A stretch of 64,000 nucleotides of DNA from an uncultured Algibacter sp. (GCA_947499935.1 CANMQH010000004.1:146660-210659); one strand, 5' to 3'. Shown: positions 47,129 to 57,438, numbered from the stretch's first letter. Notes: generated by a model from the sequence alone, not told the origin. Program-made: numbers and translations.

Positions 47129-50100
47129 TTGATAAAACATTTAATATCCTTACTTACATATATACTTTTTTCTAGTACGCTACTCTATGCGCAAAACAGT
47201 CAGTTACGATCATATTCTATAGAAGACGGCTTACCACAATCTCAAGTATACGATATTATACAAGACGACATCGGGTATTTATGGTTAGGTACACAAGGTG
47301 GCGGGCTTTGTAATTTTGATGGTTCTAACTTTACCATTTGGAACGAAAGCGATGGACTGCTGTCTAATTATATTCACACCCTACATACAAGTAATGATAG
47401 CCTTTATATTGGTAATAAAAGAGGATTATCAATCAAAGTGAAAAATAGTTTTTTAAATTTTAGAGGCCCCCAAGTCAATCATTTTTACACTTCAAAAAAT
47501 CAATTATATTTAGGAACAAAAAAAGGGATTTACACCTATTCTAAATCAAAAAAACTAAAAAAGCTAAGCCTAAATACAGAGATTGATAACAGTACTGTTA
47601 ATGCTATTATTTCTCATAATAATTTTTACTGGATAGCTACAAGTAAAGGCTTATGGAAAACGAATAGCTTACAAAAAAACGCTTCTGTTATAAAAAAAAT
47701 AGAAACAAATAATTTTAAAGCTATTGTTTACAGTAACAATAAAATTTTTGCCGCAACTTTTAATGATGGTATTCTAATTATAAACCCTAAAAGAACAGAA
47801 AACCCTATTTTATTACGAGACCCGCTTCGTATTAATGCCATGGCCATACATCATAAAAACGAACTTTGGGTGGCTACCGATAACCATGGAATTACTATTA
47901 TAGATACCGAAAAGTTATTCCAAAAAAGAAGCATTAACAAATCTAAAGGGCTTCGTGTATCTCACATTAGAAAAACATTTACAGACCGGCAATCTAATAT
48001 CTGGATAGCAACATCTGGCGGTGGGTTTTATAAATATTTTCAGAATAATTTTAAACATTATGATGCAGCATCTGGCTTAAAAGGCAACCGAATTTATGCC
48101 GTTCATAATGCAAATAATAATATTTGGATTTCTAGTTCGGAAACTGGTTTAACGCGAATAGACACTTTAGGCATACATCATATTCCCGAAACAAAGGATT
48201 TTACAGGCGCTAAAATTAAAACTATTACAAGCGATAATAAAGGAAACATATGGGCAGGCTCAGACGGTAATGGTATATTTTATAGAACTACGATAACAAA
48301 AGATAGCCTTTATACAGACGATAGTGACTCTTTAAACATAAAAACCAATACAATTACTAAAATAATTACTAAAAACCATGTATTAAACACAGATACAGGG
48401 TTTCCATCAGACTGGATTCGTAAAATTATTGTTAACAATAATAGTATTTGGGCGGCAACGTATTCTAGTGGTATTGTTCAGTTTAATTACCATGCGGATA
48501 AAGACCGTTTAGTTATCAAAAATGTATTTGGAAAAAAACATGGTATTACGGATTTGCTTTTAAACGATATAGCCATAGATCAAAACAACAGAATTTGGTA
48601 TGCCACACAAACTGGGCATTTAGGCTATATTAAAAACGAAAAAAATACGCTCCTTGGCACTGTTTTAGAACAAGAAACAGCCATAAGGAATTTATTGTTT
48701 TATCAAAACAAGTTATTTATAGGTACCGCAGGCAAAGGGATATGGGTTTCGGAACTTAATAACAATACGCCCAACTTTAAACCTTTACACGGCAAAAAAA
48801 GATTGTTTTCAAAAAACATTTATCAACTTATATTTGATAACCAAGGCTACTTATGGGCAGGTACAGAACGTGGTGTAGATAAAATACAATTAAACCAAGA
48901 AAACCAAATTGAAGACATCTATCATTTTGGAAGAAACGATGGTTTTTTGGGCATAGAAACATGCTTAAATGCTGTAGACAAAGACCATAAAGGGAACCTA
49001 TGGTTTGGGGCTCTTTACGGATTAACACAGTATACACCGAGTTTAGATTATAAAAAAGCGCTAAAGCCTAAAATTTATTTTAAAGATGTACAAGTCGCTT
49101 ACAAAAGTATAGATTCCATTAACTTAAAAACATGGATAAATACCAGCAAAACACTTCAGCTTAAACCCAATCAAACGCAACTGAGTTTTAATTACAGAAG
49201 TATTGATCTCGATCACCCAAATCAAATTGAATACCGCTATAAATTAAACCTTGCTGATTGGAGTCCTTGGGCTAAAGAAAATAAACAAAATTTTGCAGGG
49301 CTTGCCTATGGACTACATACCTTTTCTGTACAATCTAGAAATCACCGTTGGGAAAAAAGTGACCCCATACAATTTCGTTTTTTTATTGATAGCCCACTAC
49401 ATAAAAAAACATGGTTTCAGTGGGCTGTAATTGCATTAGCCATATTACTTTTAATTGGCTTAAGTTTATTTTATATTAGAAAAATAAAATTAAGAAACAA
49501 AGCTACCAGAGAACAATTACAATTAAAAAACCACTTGTTAACTTTAGAGCAAAAGGCATTACGATTACAAATGAATCCACATTTTATCTTTAATGTATTA
49601 AATGGCATAAAAGCCATGGCAATAAATAAACCCGATAAAATGAATGCCACCATAAATAATTTTGCAACCCTACTTAGAGAGACCCTTATTAACTCTAGAA
49701 AAGACCACATTACATTAGCCCAAGAAATAAAAACGTTACAACATTATATTGCTGTAGAGCAGTTAATGTCTACCAAAACATTTACTTTTAAAATTAAAAA
49801 CCATAGCGAACTAGACCCCGAAGAAATTCTGGTTCCGCCCATGCTCATTCAGCCTTTTATAGAAAATGCCATCCGTCATGGTATTTTAAAAGGCGATAAA
49901 GAAGGTGTTCTTAACATACAATTTAAAACTTCTGAAAAAGACTTGCATTGTACCGTTATAGATAATGGGATTGGTATTTTTAAATCTCAACAATCTAAAA
50001 CAAAAACAGACCACCAATCTATGGCATTAAAGGTTACCAAAGAGCGTTTAGAATCTTTATCTGGTAAAAATGCTTTAGAGATTACAGAAATTAAAAATGA

Positions 50101-50161
50101 CGACGGCACCATTGGTGGAACAAATATTACCTTTAAAATTCCTTTATTAACAGACTATTAA
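47129..50161 (+). CDS. two-component propeller sensor histidine kinase
   Basis: The 1010-residue protein starts with TTG 47129 and a signal peptide ending LLYAQ. Propeller repeats (such as QDDIGYLWLGTQGGG) fill about 20-640, then a Y_Y_Y domain, one membrane helix (about 760-780), and a LytS-type kinase domain with QMNPHFIFNVLNGI (phospho-His) and an ATPase domain with NAIRHGI and DNGIGIF. The periplasmic part senses an unknown signal. A LytTR regulator gene follows 6 bases later, so they form a pair. Confidence 0.92.
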   Translation: MIKHLISLLTYILFSSTLLYAQNSQLRSYSIEDGLPQSQVYDIIQDDIGYLWLGTQGGGLCNFDGSNFTIWNESDGLLSNYIHTLHTSNDSLYIGNKRGLSIKVKNSFLNFRGPQVNHFYTSKNQLYLGTKKGIYTYSKSKKLKKLSLNTEIDNSTVNAIISHNNFYWIATSKGLWKTNSLQKNASVIKKIETNNFKAIVYSNNKIFAATFNDGILIINPKRTENPILLRDPLRINAMAIHHKNELWVATDNHGITIIDTEKLFQKRSINKSKGLRVSHIRKTFTDRQSNIWIATSGGGFYKYFQNNFKHYDAASGLKGNRIYAVHNANNNIWISSSETGLTRIDTLGIHHIPETKDFTGAKIKTITSDNKGNIWAGSDGNGIFYRTTITKDSLYTDDSDSLNIKTNTITKIITKNHVLNTDTGFPSDWIRKIIVNNNSIWAATYSSGIVQFNYHADKDRLVIKNVFGKKHGITDLLLNDIAIDQNNRIWYATQTGHLGYIKNEKNTLLGTVLEQETAIRNLLFYQNKLFIGTAGKGIWVSELNNNTPNFKPLHGKKRLFSKNIYQLIFDNQGYLWAGTERGVDKIQLNQENQIEDIYHFGRNDGFLGIETCLNAVDKDHKGNLWFGALYGLTQYTPSLDYKKALKPKIYFKDVQVAYKSIDSINLKTWINTSKTLQLKPNQTQLSFNYRSIDLDHPNQIEYRYKLNLADWSPWAKENKQNFAGLAYGLHTFSVQSRNHRWEKSDPIQFRFFIDSPLHKKTWFQWAVIALAILLLIGLSLFYIRKIKLRNKATREQLQLKNHLLTLEQKALRLQMNPHFIFNVLNGIKAMAINKPDKMNATINNFATLLRETLINSRKDHITLAQEIKTLQHYIAVEQLMSTKTFTFKIKNHSELDPEEILVPPMLIQPFIENAIRHGILKGDKEGVLNIQFKTSEKDLHCTVIDNGIGIFKSQQSKTKTDHQSMALKVTKERLESLSGKNALEITEIKNDDGTIGGTNITFKIPLLTDY

Positions 50162-50167
50162 AATACT

Positions 50168-50917
50168 ATGCTTACAGCCATTATTATAGAAGACATGATT
50201 GATGCTTTACAACTTTTAAAAAGTGATTTAGAAACGCGGCATCCAGAAATTGAAATTATAGCAACAGCCCAAAGTGTGGTAGAAGCGGCCAAGGTATTGC
50301 GAAAAAATCAACCCGATATTCTGTTTTTGGATATTATGCTAGGTGATGGCACTGGTTTTGATGTTTTAGAAATTTTTCCAGATTTAAAATCGAAAATTAT
50401 TTTTGTTACTGCTAGTGATGAATTTGCTATTAGAGCCTTTAAATTCGCTGCTATAGACTACGTTTTAAAACCCTATTCTTATGAAGAATTGGACTTAGCC
50501 GTTAACCGTGCTAAAGAGCAAATAAAGCCTAATAAAGAGCGTTTATCCATTTTAAAAGACACTCTTGCTGCACCAGAGCAAAAACCCAATAAAATATCAT
50601 TACATACATTAGACCAAATTACTATTGTTAATTTAGACGATATTATTCGTTGCGAATCTGATAGTAACAATACCATTTTTCATCTACAAGACAAGCGAAA
50701 AATATTTGTAACTAAAACCCTAAAGTATTTCTCGGATATGCTAAAGAGTTATGATTTTATTCGCATACACCAAAGTCACTTAGTTAACCTACAATGCATT
50801 AGCGCTTATATTAAGACCGATGGCGGTTATTTAATGCTTAAAAACGGTGAGAATGTACCTGTTTCTGTTCGTAAAAAAACAGAGATTATCGAGATTTTAG
50901 ATAAGATGCATAGGTAG
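50168..50917 (+). CDS. LytTR-family response regulator
   Basis: The 249-residue protein has a receiver domain (residues 1-115) with IIIED, phospho-accepting Asp in DILFLDIMLGDGTGFD, and conserved Thr/Lys in FVTASDEF and DYVLKPYS. A LytTR DNA-binding domain (about 145-249) follows, with IRIHQSHLVNL. LytTR domains bind two direct repeats about 21 bases apart. Three such repeats occur in this window (8993, 40739, 43526), making its likely targets envelope genes (inference). Confidence 0.94.
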   Translation: MLTAIIIEDMIDALQLLKSDLETRHPEIEIIATAQSVVEAAKVLRKNQPDILFLDIMLGDGTGFDVLEIFPDLKSKIIFVTASDEFAIRAFKFAAIDYVLKPYSYEELDLAVNRAKEQIKPNKERLSILKDTLAAPEQKPNKISLHTLDQITIVNLDDIIRCESDSNNTIFHLQDKRKIFVTKTLKYFSDMLKSYDFIRIHQSHLVNLQCISAYIKTDGGYLMLKNGENVPVSVRKKTEIIEILDKMHR

Positions 50918-51066
50918 TTACATATTTTGCAAGACTCTTTAAAACAAAAAATTATATCTTTTAACGATTATAATCATAAACACATTGTTTAGTTCAAAAA
51001 CAATTTATCTGGATACCAATACTTTGGAGTTATTTATATATTTGTATTATTAATAAGACAATACTT

Positions 51067-51783
51067 ATGAGCATGCAAGCAAAGCTTTACATTGATGAAT
51101 TAGAATACAATGTTTTGAATTTTGATTTTAATTTCCGCAAGGAAAAAGATGCAAATGGTAGACCTACAACAAAATACATTGGAGGTTTATTCAATTTTAC
51201 TGTTGAATCTAATACTAAAACAGACATTATGTCTTGGAGTATCCATCCAACAGAAATGAAAAAAGTAAAATTGGTTATTATTCCTAATCATAATAATGGC
51301 AAAACTAGAACCATAATATTAGGTGATTCTGTTTGCCTTAGATTAACAAATCGATACTTTTCTAATAATAATCAGCCTTTAAAAGAGTCTTTTACTGTTT
51401 CCCCTGGCTATATGATTCAAAATGGTCAAACTATCTTTGAGAAAAATTGGAAAGTGACCGATTTAAGTATGATTAATATTGAACCTACTAGAATCAGTAA
51501 AAAAGAACCAGAAATTATAGATTGTTATTACACAGATTTAGAAGGTAATGAAGATACTGAATTAACTATTGGAGAAGAAGTGTATCTGGTTTTAAAAACT
51601 GAAAATAAGATTGGAGAAATTATTGATTTAGATCTATCTAATCATTCTAAAGATTTTGAACACAATGGAGCTATTTTGGAAAATGATTTATTAGAAGATA
51701 TAAGTATTAATAGTAATCTATTGAAAATAAAACTTAAGATTGTAGCACCTCAAGAAGAACCATCTAAACTTGAAAATGCCTAA
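51067..51783 (+). CDS. type VI secretion Hcp/TssD-like tube protein with C-terminal extension
   Basis: The 238-residue protein matches Bacteroidota TssD over residues 1-130: AKLYIDELEYNVLNFDFNF, DANGRPTTKYIGG, and a final SFTVSP strand. Standard TssD stops near 130; this one has an extra domain of about 100 residues with EIIDCYYTDLEGNEDTELTI, perhaps a cargo adapter. No sheath, baseplate or ATPase genes are nearby. The effector gene overlaps its stop by 8 bases. Confidence 0.85.
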   Translation: MSMQAKLYIDELEYNVLNFDFNFRKEKDANGRPTTKYIGGLFNFTVESNTKTDIMSWSIHPTEMKKVKLVIIPNHNNGKTRTIILGDSVCLRLTNRYFSNNNQPLKESFTVSPGYMIQNGQTIFEKNWKVTDLSMINIEPTRISKKEPEIIDCYYTDLEGNEDTELTIGEEVYLVLKTENKIGEIIDLDLSNHSKDFEHNGAILENDLLEDISINSNLLKIKLKIVAPQEEPSKLENA

Positions 51784-53479
51784 TTCTATGAGAAAAGATA
51801 CTATTAAACCACGTAATACTTTAAATATAGTTAAGAAGAAAGTTACTGATGCGTATTTTGCTATAATTAAAACTGAAGAAGTTAAATCTAGCAAAACTCA
51901 TGCTTACACTTTTGGAGGAACTAATAATACAAAGGGGGATAAGAATAAGCAGAAAATAGCAAAAATAATATTCAATAAACTTAATCCTGAGTTATTAAAA
52001 AAGAATCAAGCTACGACTAAAGGTTCAATAGCATCTGCATTAACGAAAGACAGCTATAAAAAAGGAGATATAGTTAACATAACCCTAATTGAAGAAAAAG
52101 TAACTTTTGAAAAATTGAAAAAAGGGATTTTAGGACAAGACATTCATGTCATAGTTAAAACTGAAGAATTAAAAGGGGAAACTATAAAAATTAATGTAAA
52201 TCAAGGAAAAGAAAAGAAGCTTACAGATAAGGATAAAGCTATTAAAATTCAATTCAATGATAAAGAACTGGTACAACCAGAAACAATTGTTGGAGGTTAT
52301 AAGTTTAATAAAAATATAAATAATAAAGAGGATTATAAAGATTGGGCTATTTTTAAAATAAAAATTGGACCAAAAACTGAAGCTACATTCAATACTTATA
52401 ATAATACTTTATCTAAAGCTACAGATATTAAAACACATCTTTTTTTATCTGTAGATGGAGGTACTTCTACAATTTACACAGACACCAGCGGAAAAGCCAA
52501 AACAGGAAAATCTCCAAATCAATGGTTCAATAAAGAAAGGGAATGGTTTGAATTAAAAAAATGGTGTAATTGTGGAGAGAAATATGATAAGAAATTTCAA
52601 TGTACAAGATATGGTTCTGTTTATGGGCCAGTTTATTGGGGGAAAACAAAATTAGCCAGTTATAAATCATGGGCAGATTTGATTAAACAGAATAAAGTTA
52701 CCCAAGATGAAAAAGACATTTTAATTGGAATGTCTGAAAATGAAGGTAAACTAGATAGTGTACAATCTTATGATAGTGAAATTCTAACTGTTGGTGCTAT
52801 GCAAAAAACAGTAAACCCAAAGGGTGAGGGAGAGTTTACAATTCAAGTCAAAGAATTTAAAACTAGTAATCCAGATAAGTATAAGACCCTTTTTGAGGAA
52901 TGTGGTTGGACTATTGATAGTGGAAAAATGTATTATAAAGATCCAAATGATGATACTGCTAAAAAAGTCACTGGAGCAGACTTAAAAACTCTAATTAGAA
53001 AAGGTTTTACAAAAGCTCAATTTAAAAAGAAATTAAAATGCAAACCATTAGTATCCATAGTCTTTGCCGCTAATGATAAAGATTTTCAAGCTAAACAAGT
53101 TGAAGATTTTATTGATAGATTGAGAAATAAAGTTTTGCCTATAAAACCAAAAGGTTATACTTATACTTTGAAAGACTATTTAAAGTCCAAATTAGGAAAA
53201 GCTACTGCATTAGATCATCATATTAATAGACCCGGCTATGTAAAAACAGATTTTGGCAAAGCTTTAGATAATTTCTTCATAGCAAAAGACAAAGAAGTAA
53301 CTGATTTCAATAAAACTGTTAAAGTTGAAAAAGATAAAAAGAAGAAAATAGAAAGAGATCCAAGTAAATGGGGAATAGATCATGGTGCTTATGAAAAGAG
53401 TATCTTAGATGATTATGGTAAGAATAGAAGAGGTACAGACATGCCTAACAGGTATAGTAAAATGAAAGCAAAATTATAA
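51776..53479 (+). CDS. candidate type VI effector with muramidase-like core
   Basis: ATG 51776 overlaps the Hcp stop; ATG 51788 is an alternative start. The 567-residue protein is lysine-rich. A beta region (about 80-240) resembles the Hcp extension. A central domain has MSENEGKLDSVQSYDSE followed by TVGAMQKT at about 319-345, resembling lysozyme/chitosanase-fold peptidoglycan hydrolases with Glu as possible catalyst. No signal peptide is present, consistent with delivery by a tube. Function is inferred from position and this partial motif. Confidence 0.65.
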   Translation: MPNSMRKDTIKPRNTLNIVKKKVTDAYFAIIKTEEVKSSKTHAYTFGGTNNTKGDKNKQKIAKIIFNKLNPELLKKNQATTKGSIASALTKDSYKKGDIVNITLIEEKVTFEKLKKGILGQDIHVIVKTEELKGETIKINVNQGKEKKLTDKDKAIKIQFNDKELVQPETIVGGYKFNKNINNKEDYKDWAIFKIKIGPKTEATFNTYNNTLSKATDIKTHLFLSVDGGTSTIYTDTSGKAKTGKSPNQWFNKEREWFELKKWCNCGEKYDKKFQCTRYGSVYGPVYWGKTKLASYKSWADLIKQNKVTQDEKDILIGMSENEGKLDSVQSYDSEILTVGAMQKTVNPKGEGEFTIQVKEFKTSNPDKYKTLFEECGWTIDSGKMYYKDPNDDTAKKVTGADLKTLIRKGFTKAQFKKKLKCKPLVSIVFAANDKDFQAKQVEDFIDRLRNKVLPIKPKGYTYTLKDYLKSKLGKATALDHHINRPGYVKTDFGKALDNFFIAKDKEVTDFNKTVKVEKDKKKKIERDPSKWGIDHGAYEKSILDDYGKNRRGTDMPNRYSKMKAKL

Positions 53480-53496
53480 CGTATCAATTTTTAATT

Positions 53497-54429
53497 ATGA
53501 AAACATATAAAAATCTAGTATTATTATTACTGATACTGCTTTTTTTTAGTTGTAAGAATATAGACAATAAAGATTCATCAAGAATTCTAGAGTCTACAAT
53601 TAAAAATACTTCAAAAATAGAATTACCTCAATTAATCCCAAATTGTGTATTTAAAGATGGAACAGAATTATTTGTAAAAACGAGTATTCAAAACGAACTT
53701 CTAGTGTCTCTTAATAATGTCGATAATTTATCTAAATCGCAATTAAAAATAAACCTTAATGAATTAGACTTTATAAACAATGAGATTTCTAATACTAAAA
53801 TTGAGTGTAATGAAAATTCATTTGTTTTAAAATATATAGAACAATTAGGAAATAATTATTCCAACACTTATCACGTTTTTAACTTAGACGAAAAAACAAA
53901 AAAACAAATATGGTCCAAAATATATAGGATTGAAAATACGAGACAAGGTTTTGAAATTTATGGAAAACTGTTGAAACATATAAATATTTCTTCATACGAT
54001 GGCAACGAAAATAATGAAGCAGACTTATTTTCAATATATTTATTTAATGGTTATCAAGATGGTAAAGAACCCCAAATTAGCACTTTTTATGATACCATAA
54101 AATCTAGTGAAAATTTAGCTCTATTTTGTGATAAAATTGTTTTAACCTCTTTGATAAAAAATATTCCAATAGATAAAAAAAACCTTTCTCAATTTAATGC
54201 AATCAGCCATATTATCCAAAAAGAGGGCTTTAATAAAGAAGCCATTTTTATTTTAGAGAATATTATAAAAGCTTTTCCAAAAAGTGAAGAAGCATATGTA
54301 AAAATAGGCGATGCCTATTGGGAGATAGGAGATCAAGAAAGGGCAAAAAAATTCTATAATTCCCATATCGAATTATCAAATAATGAAAATAAAAAAATAC
54401 CTCAAAGAGTTTTTACAAGAACTAAATAA
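53497..54429 (+). CDS. lipoprotein with TPR-like C-terminus, candidate immunity protein
   Basis: The 310-residue product has a lipobox (FFSC, Cys19), a unique middle region and a TPR-like end (SEEAYVKIGDAYWEIGDQERAKKFY at about 266-290). It starts 17 bases after the candidate effector. A lipid-anchored periplasmic protein next to a putative wall hydrolase fits an immunity role, but direct evidence is absent. Confidence 0.65.
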   Translation: MKTYKNLVLLLLILLFFSCKNIDNKDSSRILESTIKNTSKIELPQLIPNCVFKDGTELFVKTSIQNELLVSLNNVDNLSKSQLKINLNELDFINNEISNTKIECNENSFVLKYIEQLGNNYSNTYHVFNLDEKTKKQIWSKIYRIENTRQGFEIYGKLLKHINISSYDGNENNEADLFSIYLFNGYQDGKEPQISTFYDTIKSSENLALFCDKIVLTSLIKNIPIDKKNLSQFNAISHIIQKEGFNKEAIFILENIIKAFPKSEEAYVKIGDAYWEIGDQERAKKFYNSHIELSNNENKKIPQRVFTRTK

Positions 54430-54483
54430 TTTAAAAATACCTTCTAAAGTTTAGCTCTTTCGTTCCAAAAAATATTTAACAAA

Positions 54484-54516
54484 AAAAAGCCTCGCATCTC
54501 TGCAAGGCTTTACAAT
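54484..54516 (-). terminator. terminator of the tRNA(CAU) gene
   Basis: AAGCCT and AGGCTT arms enclose a 12-base loop (about 54488-54511). The A8 run at 54481-54488 gives a U-run on the minus strand just downstream of the tRNA. Confidence 0.8.
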
Positions 54517-54525
54517 TTCTAAAAG

Positions 54526-54599
54526 TGGTCCCACTTGGGCTCGAACCAAGGACCACCTGATTATGAGTCAGGTGCTCTAACCAACTGAGCTATGGGACC
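54526..54599 (-). tRNA. tRNA with CAU anticodon (Met elongator or Ile2)
   Basis: On the minus strand, acceptor GGTCCCA pairs with TGGGACC, discriminator A. The D-arm is AGCTCAGTTGGTTAGAGCA, the anticodon loop CTCATAA in stem ACCTGA/TCAGGT, and the T-arm CTTGG-TTCGAGC-CCAAG. All arms are canonical. CAU is shared by elongator Met and lysidine-modified Ile2 tRNAs; I cannot separate these by eye. Confidence 0.95.
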
Positions 54600-54648
54600 G
54601 AAATTGGAGTGCAATATTACTACTTATTTTATTTGTTAGCAAGAAAAA

Positions 54649-55053
54649 TTAATGCTTTATCTCTTGGCACAACTCAATTAAAACTCCATTTGAAGATTTT
54701 GGGTGTAAAAAAGCCACCAATTTATTGTCCGCTCCTTTTTTTGGAGTTTCATTTAAAACCTTAAAACCTTCTGTTTTTAAGCGTTTTATTTCTGTTTCAA
54801 TATCATCTACATCAAAAGCAATATGGTGTATCCCTTCGCCTTTTTTTTCTATAAACTTTGCAATCGGGCTATCTGGTTTTGTAGCCTCTAATAATTCAAT
54901 TTTATTATCCCCTACTTTAAAAAATGAAGTATCAACACCTTCACGTTCTACACGTTCTGTTTTATAATGTGTTACACCAAGTAATTTAGAAAACAATACA
55001 TTAGAGTCTTTAAGGTTTTTTACAGCAATACCAATATGTTCAATTTTATTCAT
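54649..55053 (-). CDS. mce: methylmalonyl-CoA epimerase
   Basis: The 134-residue protein is a VOC-fold (glyoxalase-like) enzyme with two beta-alpha-beta-beta-beta modules. KIEHIGIAVKNLK, GEGIHHIAFDVDD and VLIELCQE supply the metal-binding His and Glu residues typical of the epimerase, which interconverts (R)- and (S)-methylmalonyl-CoA in propionate metabolism. Length is normal. Confidence 0.93.
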   Translation of the reverse strand: MNKIEHIGIAVKNLKDSNVLFSKLLGVTHYKTERVEREGVDTSFFKVGDNKIELLEATKPDSPIAKFIEKKGEGIHHIAFDVDDIETEIKRLKTEGFKVLNETPKKGADNKLVAFLHPKSSNGVLIELCQEIKH

Positions 55054-55185
55054 TGTTTATCATTTAATTTTTCTCTTGTAAAGAAAACTGTATTTAAACA
55101 CTATAAATTCTAAATTTAAGTGCGTATTTTGTTTAAAACTAGTATAAAAGTAACATAATCTTTAAATATCCGTTATTTTTGCAGC

Positions 55186-55581
55186 ATGGAAGAAAGTCAA
55201 AGACAGAAAAAAATAGGTTCAGTTCTACAACACGATTTAGTAGACGTACTCCAAAGCGCTGCTACGCAAGGCGGTATGCGAGGTGTTTTAATATCGGTAT
55301 CTAAGGTAAAAGTTACTGTAGATTTATCTGTAGCAAAGGTCTATTTAAGCATTTTTCCTAACGAGAAAGCCAAAACACTTCTAGAAGGTATAAAATCCAA
55401 TACCCCACTTATTAGACACGAATTGGCACAACGTACTAAACACCAATTAAGACGTATGCCGCATTTAGAGTTTTTTATAGACGACTCACTTGAATATATA
55501 GATCAGATAGAAAAATCTTTAAAAGGCAAAGAAAACCCCATTAAAGACCCAAATATTTTAGACAAAAGAAAAAAATCTTAA
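55186..55581 (+). CDS. rbfA: ribosome-binding factor A
   Basis: The 131-residue KH-like protein begins with QRQKKIGSVLQHDL and has VTVDLSVAKVYLSIFP and the LRRMPHLEFFIDDSLEY end typical of RbfA, a 30S maturation factor that binds near the 16S rRNA 5' end. It precedes the permease gene by 8 bases. Confidence 0.95.
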   Translation: MEESQRQKKIGSVLQHDLVDVLQSAATQGGMRGVLISVSKVKVTVDLSVAKVYLSIFPNEKAKTLLEGIKSNTPLIRHELAQRTKHQLRRMPHLEFFIDDSLEYIDQIEKSLKGKENPIKDPNILDKRKKS

Positions 55582-55589
55582 CCACAGCA

Positions 55590-56795
55590 TTGAGTTTCCC
55601 TCTATACATAGCCAAACGTTATCTCCGCTCTAAAAGCAGTAATAATGCTATTAATATTATAACATATATCTCACTAGCTGGTGTTATTGTAGGGGCAGCA
55701 TCGTTATTTATTGTACTTTCTGGTTTTGCAGGATTAAAAGATTTTACATTACAATTTTCTAGTGATGTTGACCCAGATTTAAAAGCCGAAACAGCCATTG
55801 GTAAATCGTTTATATTAACAGATAGCGATATTTTTAAGTTAAATGCTCTAGACGATATAGCCATATATTCTAAAATTATAGAAGAGCGTGTTGGTATTCG
55901 ATGCGACGATAAAAATACCATAGCCACTCTTAAGGGCGTGGATAAAAATTTTCAAGCTGTAGTTAACATTGATGCCATGATTAATTATGGCAACTGGCTA
56001 AATCAAAAATCCAATCAAATTGTTGTAGGCTGGGGCATTTCAAATAGTCTATCACTTGGTGTTGTAGATTACAGAAAACCCATAAATATTTATGTGCCAA
56101 AACCAGGTAAAGGACAAATAACCTCAACAAAAAATGCATTTAACACCACAAAAGCCGTTAATGTTGGCACGTTTTCTATTAACGAAAATTTAAATGACAC
56201 CTATGTTTTTGCTCCCATACAATTAGCAAAAAATCTTTTAAATTATAAACACAATCAAGTATCTGCTATAGAATTTAAACTTAAAGATGGTATTGATGCT
56301 GCTGTGGCAAGGCCAAAAATTGAAGCTATTTTAGGAGATAAAGTCATCATTAAAAACAGAGCACAATTAAACGATGCGCTCTACAAAATGCTAAATACCG
56401 AAAATCTAGCTGTATACTTAATATTTACCCTAGTACTTATTATTGCATTTTTTAACTTTATTGGCTCATTAATCATGATGATGTTAGACAAAAAGAAAAG
56501 CCTAGGAACGCTTTTTAACATTGGTGCAACCATAAAAGACATTCGTAAAATATTTTTCTATCAAGGTTGTTTAATGAGTATTATAGGCGGTTTTATTGGT
56601 TTGTTTACAGCATTAATTATTACAGCGTTACAAAAGGCATTTGGCTTAGTCATGATAACACCATCGCTAGCTTATCCTGTAACTATAAAAATAGAAAACT
56701 TTTTTATAGTATTTTTTACCATTTCAATTCTAGGGATTCTAGCATCTAAAATAGCATCGGTAAGAATTTCAAAAACGTTGGTTCAAGATTATTAA
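55590..56795 (+). CDS. FtsX/LolE-like ABC transporter permease
   Basis: The 401-residue protein starts with TTG (FPLYIAKRYLRSKSSNNAIN fits the family start) and has one N-terminal membrane helix, a large periplasmic domain (about 45-270) and three more helices (about 272-297, 325-350, 370-390). This is the MacB/FtsX/LolC-E topology. In this phylum the gene after rbfA is usually annotated as a lipoprotein-release permease; no ATPase is adjacent. Confidence 0.87.
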   Translation: MSFPLYIAKRYLRSKSSNNAINIITYISLAGVIVGAASLFIVLSGFAGLKDFTLQFSSDVDPDLKAETAIGKSFILTDSDIFKLNALDDIAIYSKIIEERVGIRCDDKNTIATLKGVDKNFQAVVNIDAMINYGNWLNQKSNQIVVGWGISNSLSLGVVDYRKPINIYVPKPGKGQITSTKNAFNTTKAVNVGTFSINENLNDTYVFAPIQLAKNLLNYKHNQVSAIEFKLKDGIDAAVARPKIEAILGDKVIIKNRAQLNDALYKMLNTENLAVYLIFTLVLIIAFFNFIGSLIMMMLDKKKSLGTLFNIGATIKDIRKIFFYQGCLMSIIGGFIGLFTALIITALQKAFGLVMITPSLAYPVTIKIENFFIVFFTISILGILASKIASVRISKTLVQDY

Positions 56796-56979
56796 TATTT
56801 ATACCAATTCTTTTTTGTAATTATTGTGAAAGATTTTGCGATTATTTAAAATGCGAAATGGTATTTGGGCAAGTTGCCATAAAAATGGCAAACAGGCTTT
56901 CGGCAGTCGCTCTCTTCGAGGAGCTCCAACAAAGCCTCAATCCTTCTTGCAGTGCACCCCTACTTTAAAAATTATGTAT

Positions 56980-57438
56980 TTATAAACCATTTTCTTTAGT
57001 TAAAAAAATGGTGTCCTCAACTTTAGAAATTAAAAAAAATAGGATTTCAGTTTTTCTATGCTCAGTTGGTCTTTTCCATTCTCCTTGGTAAGTAACAGAA
57101 TCAACAGAAATGCTTATTTTATTTTTATTAATAAAAGTATATTTACCAACTACAGTTGTAAAATAGTCATTTCCGCATGGCGCAACGTATTCACTACTAA
57201 AATTAATTTTATTAAAACGAGTTAAGTTTCCAGCAAATTTTCTTTGAGTGAATTTATTTAATTTATACCTTTTAATATTTGGGTTTAACCCTAAAATTTT
57301 ATCCGTTATCCAAGTCTCTCTTTCTAGTTCAGCTTTAAAAATATTTTCTTCATTTTTAATCTGTTGCGCGCTAACTTTACAAGTTATTGCTAGTAATATT
57401 AGTAACGTCAATGTATAAATGACATGTTTTTTTATCAT
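56980..57438 (-). CDS. secreted protein of unknown function
   Basis: From ATG 57438 the protein is 152 residues with a signal peptide ending KVSAQ. A further ATG at 57468 would add ten residues and spoil the signal peptide. The mature part has a basic, beta-rich sequence with no motif that I recognise and a single cysteine. It is convergent with the permease gene. Confidence 0.7.
   Translation of the reverse strand: MIKKHVIYTLTLLILLAITCKVSAQQIKNEENIFKAELERETWITDKILGLNPNIKRYKLNKFTQRKFAGNLTRFNKINFSSEYVAPCGNDYFTTVVGKYTFINKNKISISVDSVTYQGEWKRPTEHRKTEILFFLISKVEDTIFLTKENGL

Noticed and set aside
51067..54429. Complete type VI secretion locus
   Set aside because: Only the tube protein and its candidate cargo genes are present; no sheath, baseplate, membrane complex or ClpV gene in the window.
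55174..55181. TATTTTTG as the rbfA promoter -7 box
   Set aside because: It ends 4 bases before the start codon and has no -33 element at the right distance; likely chance in AT-rich DNA.
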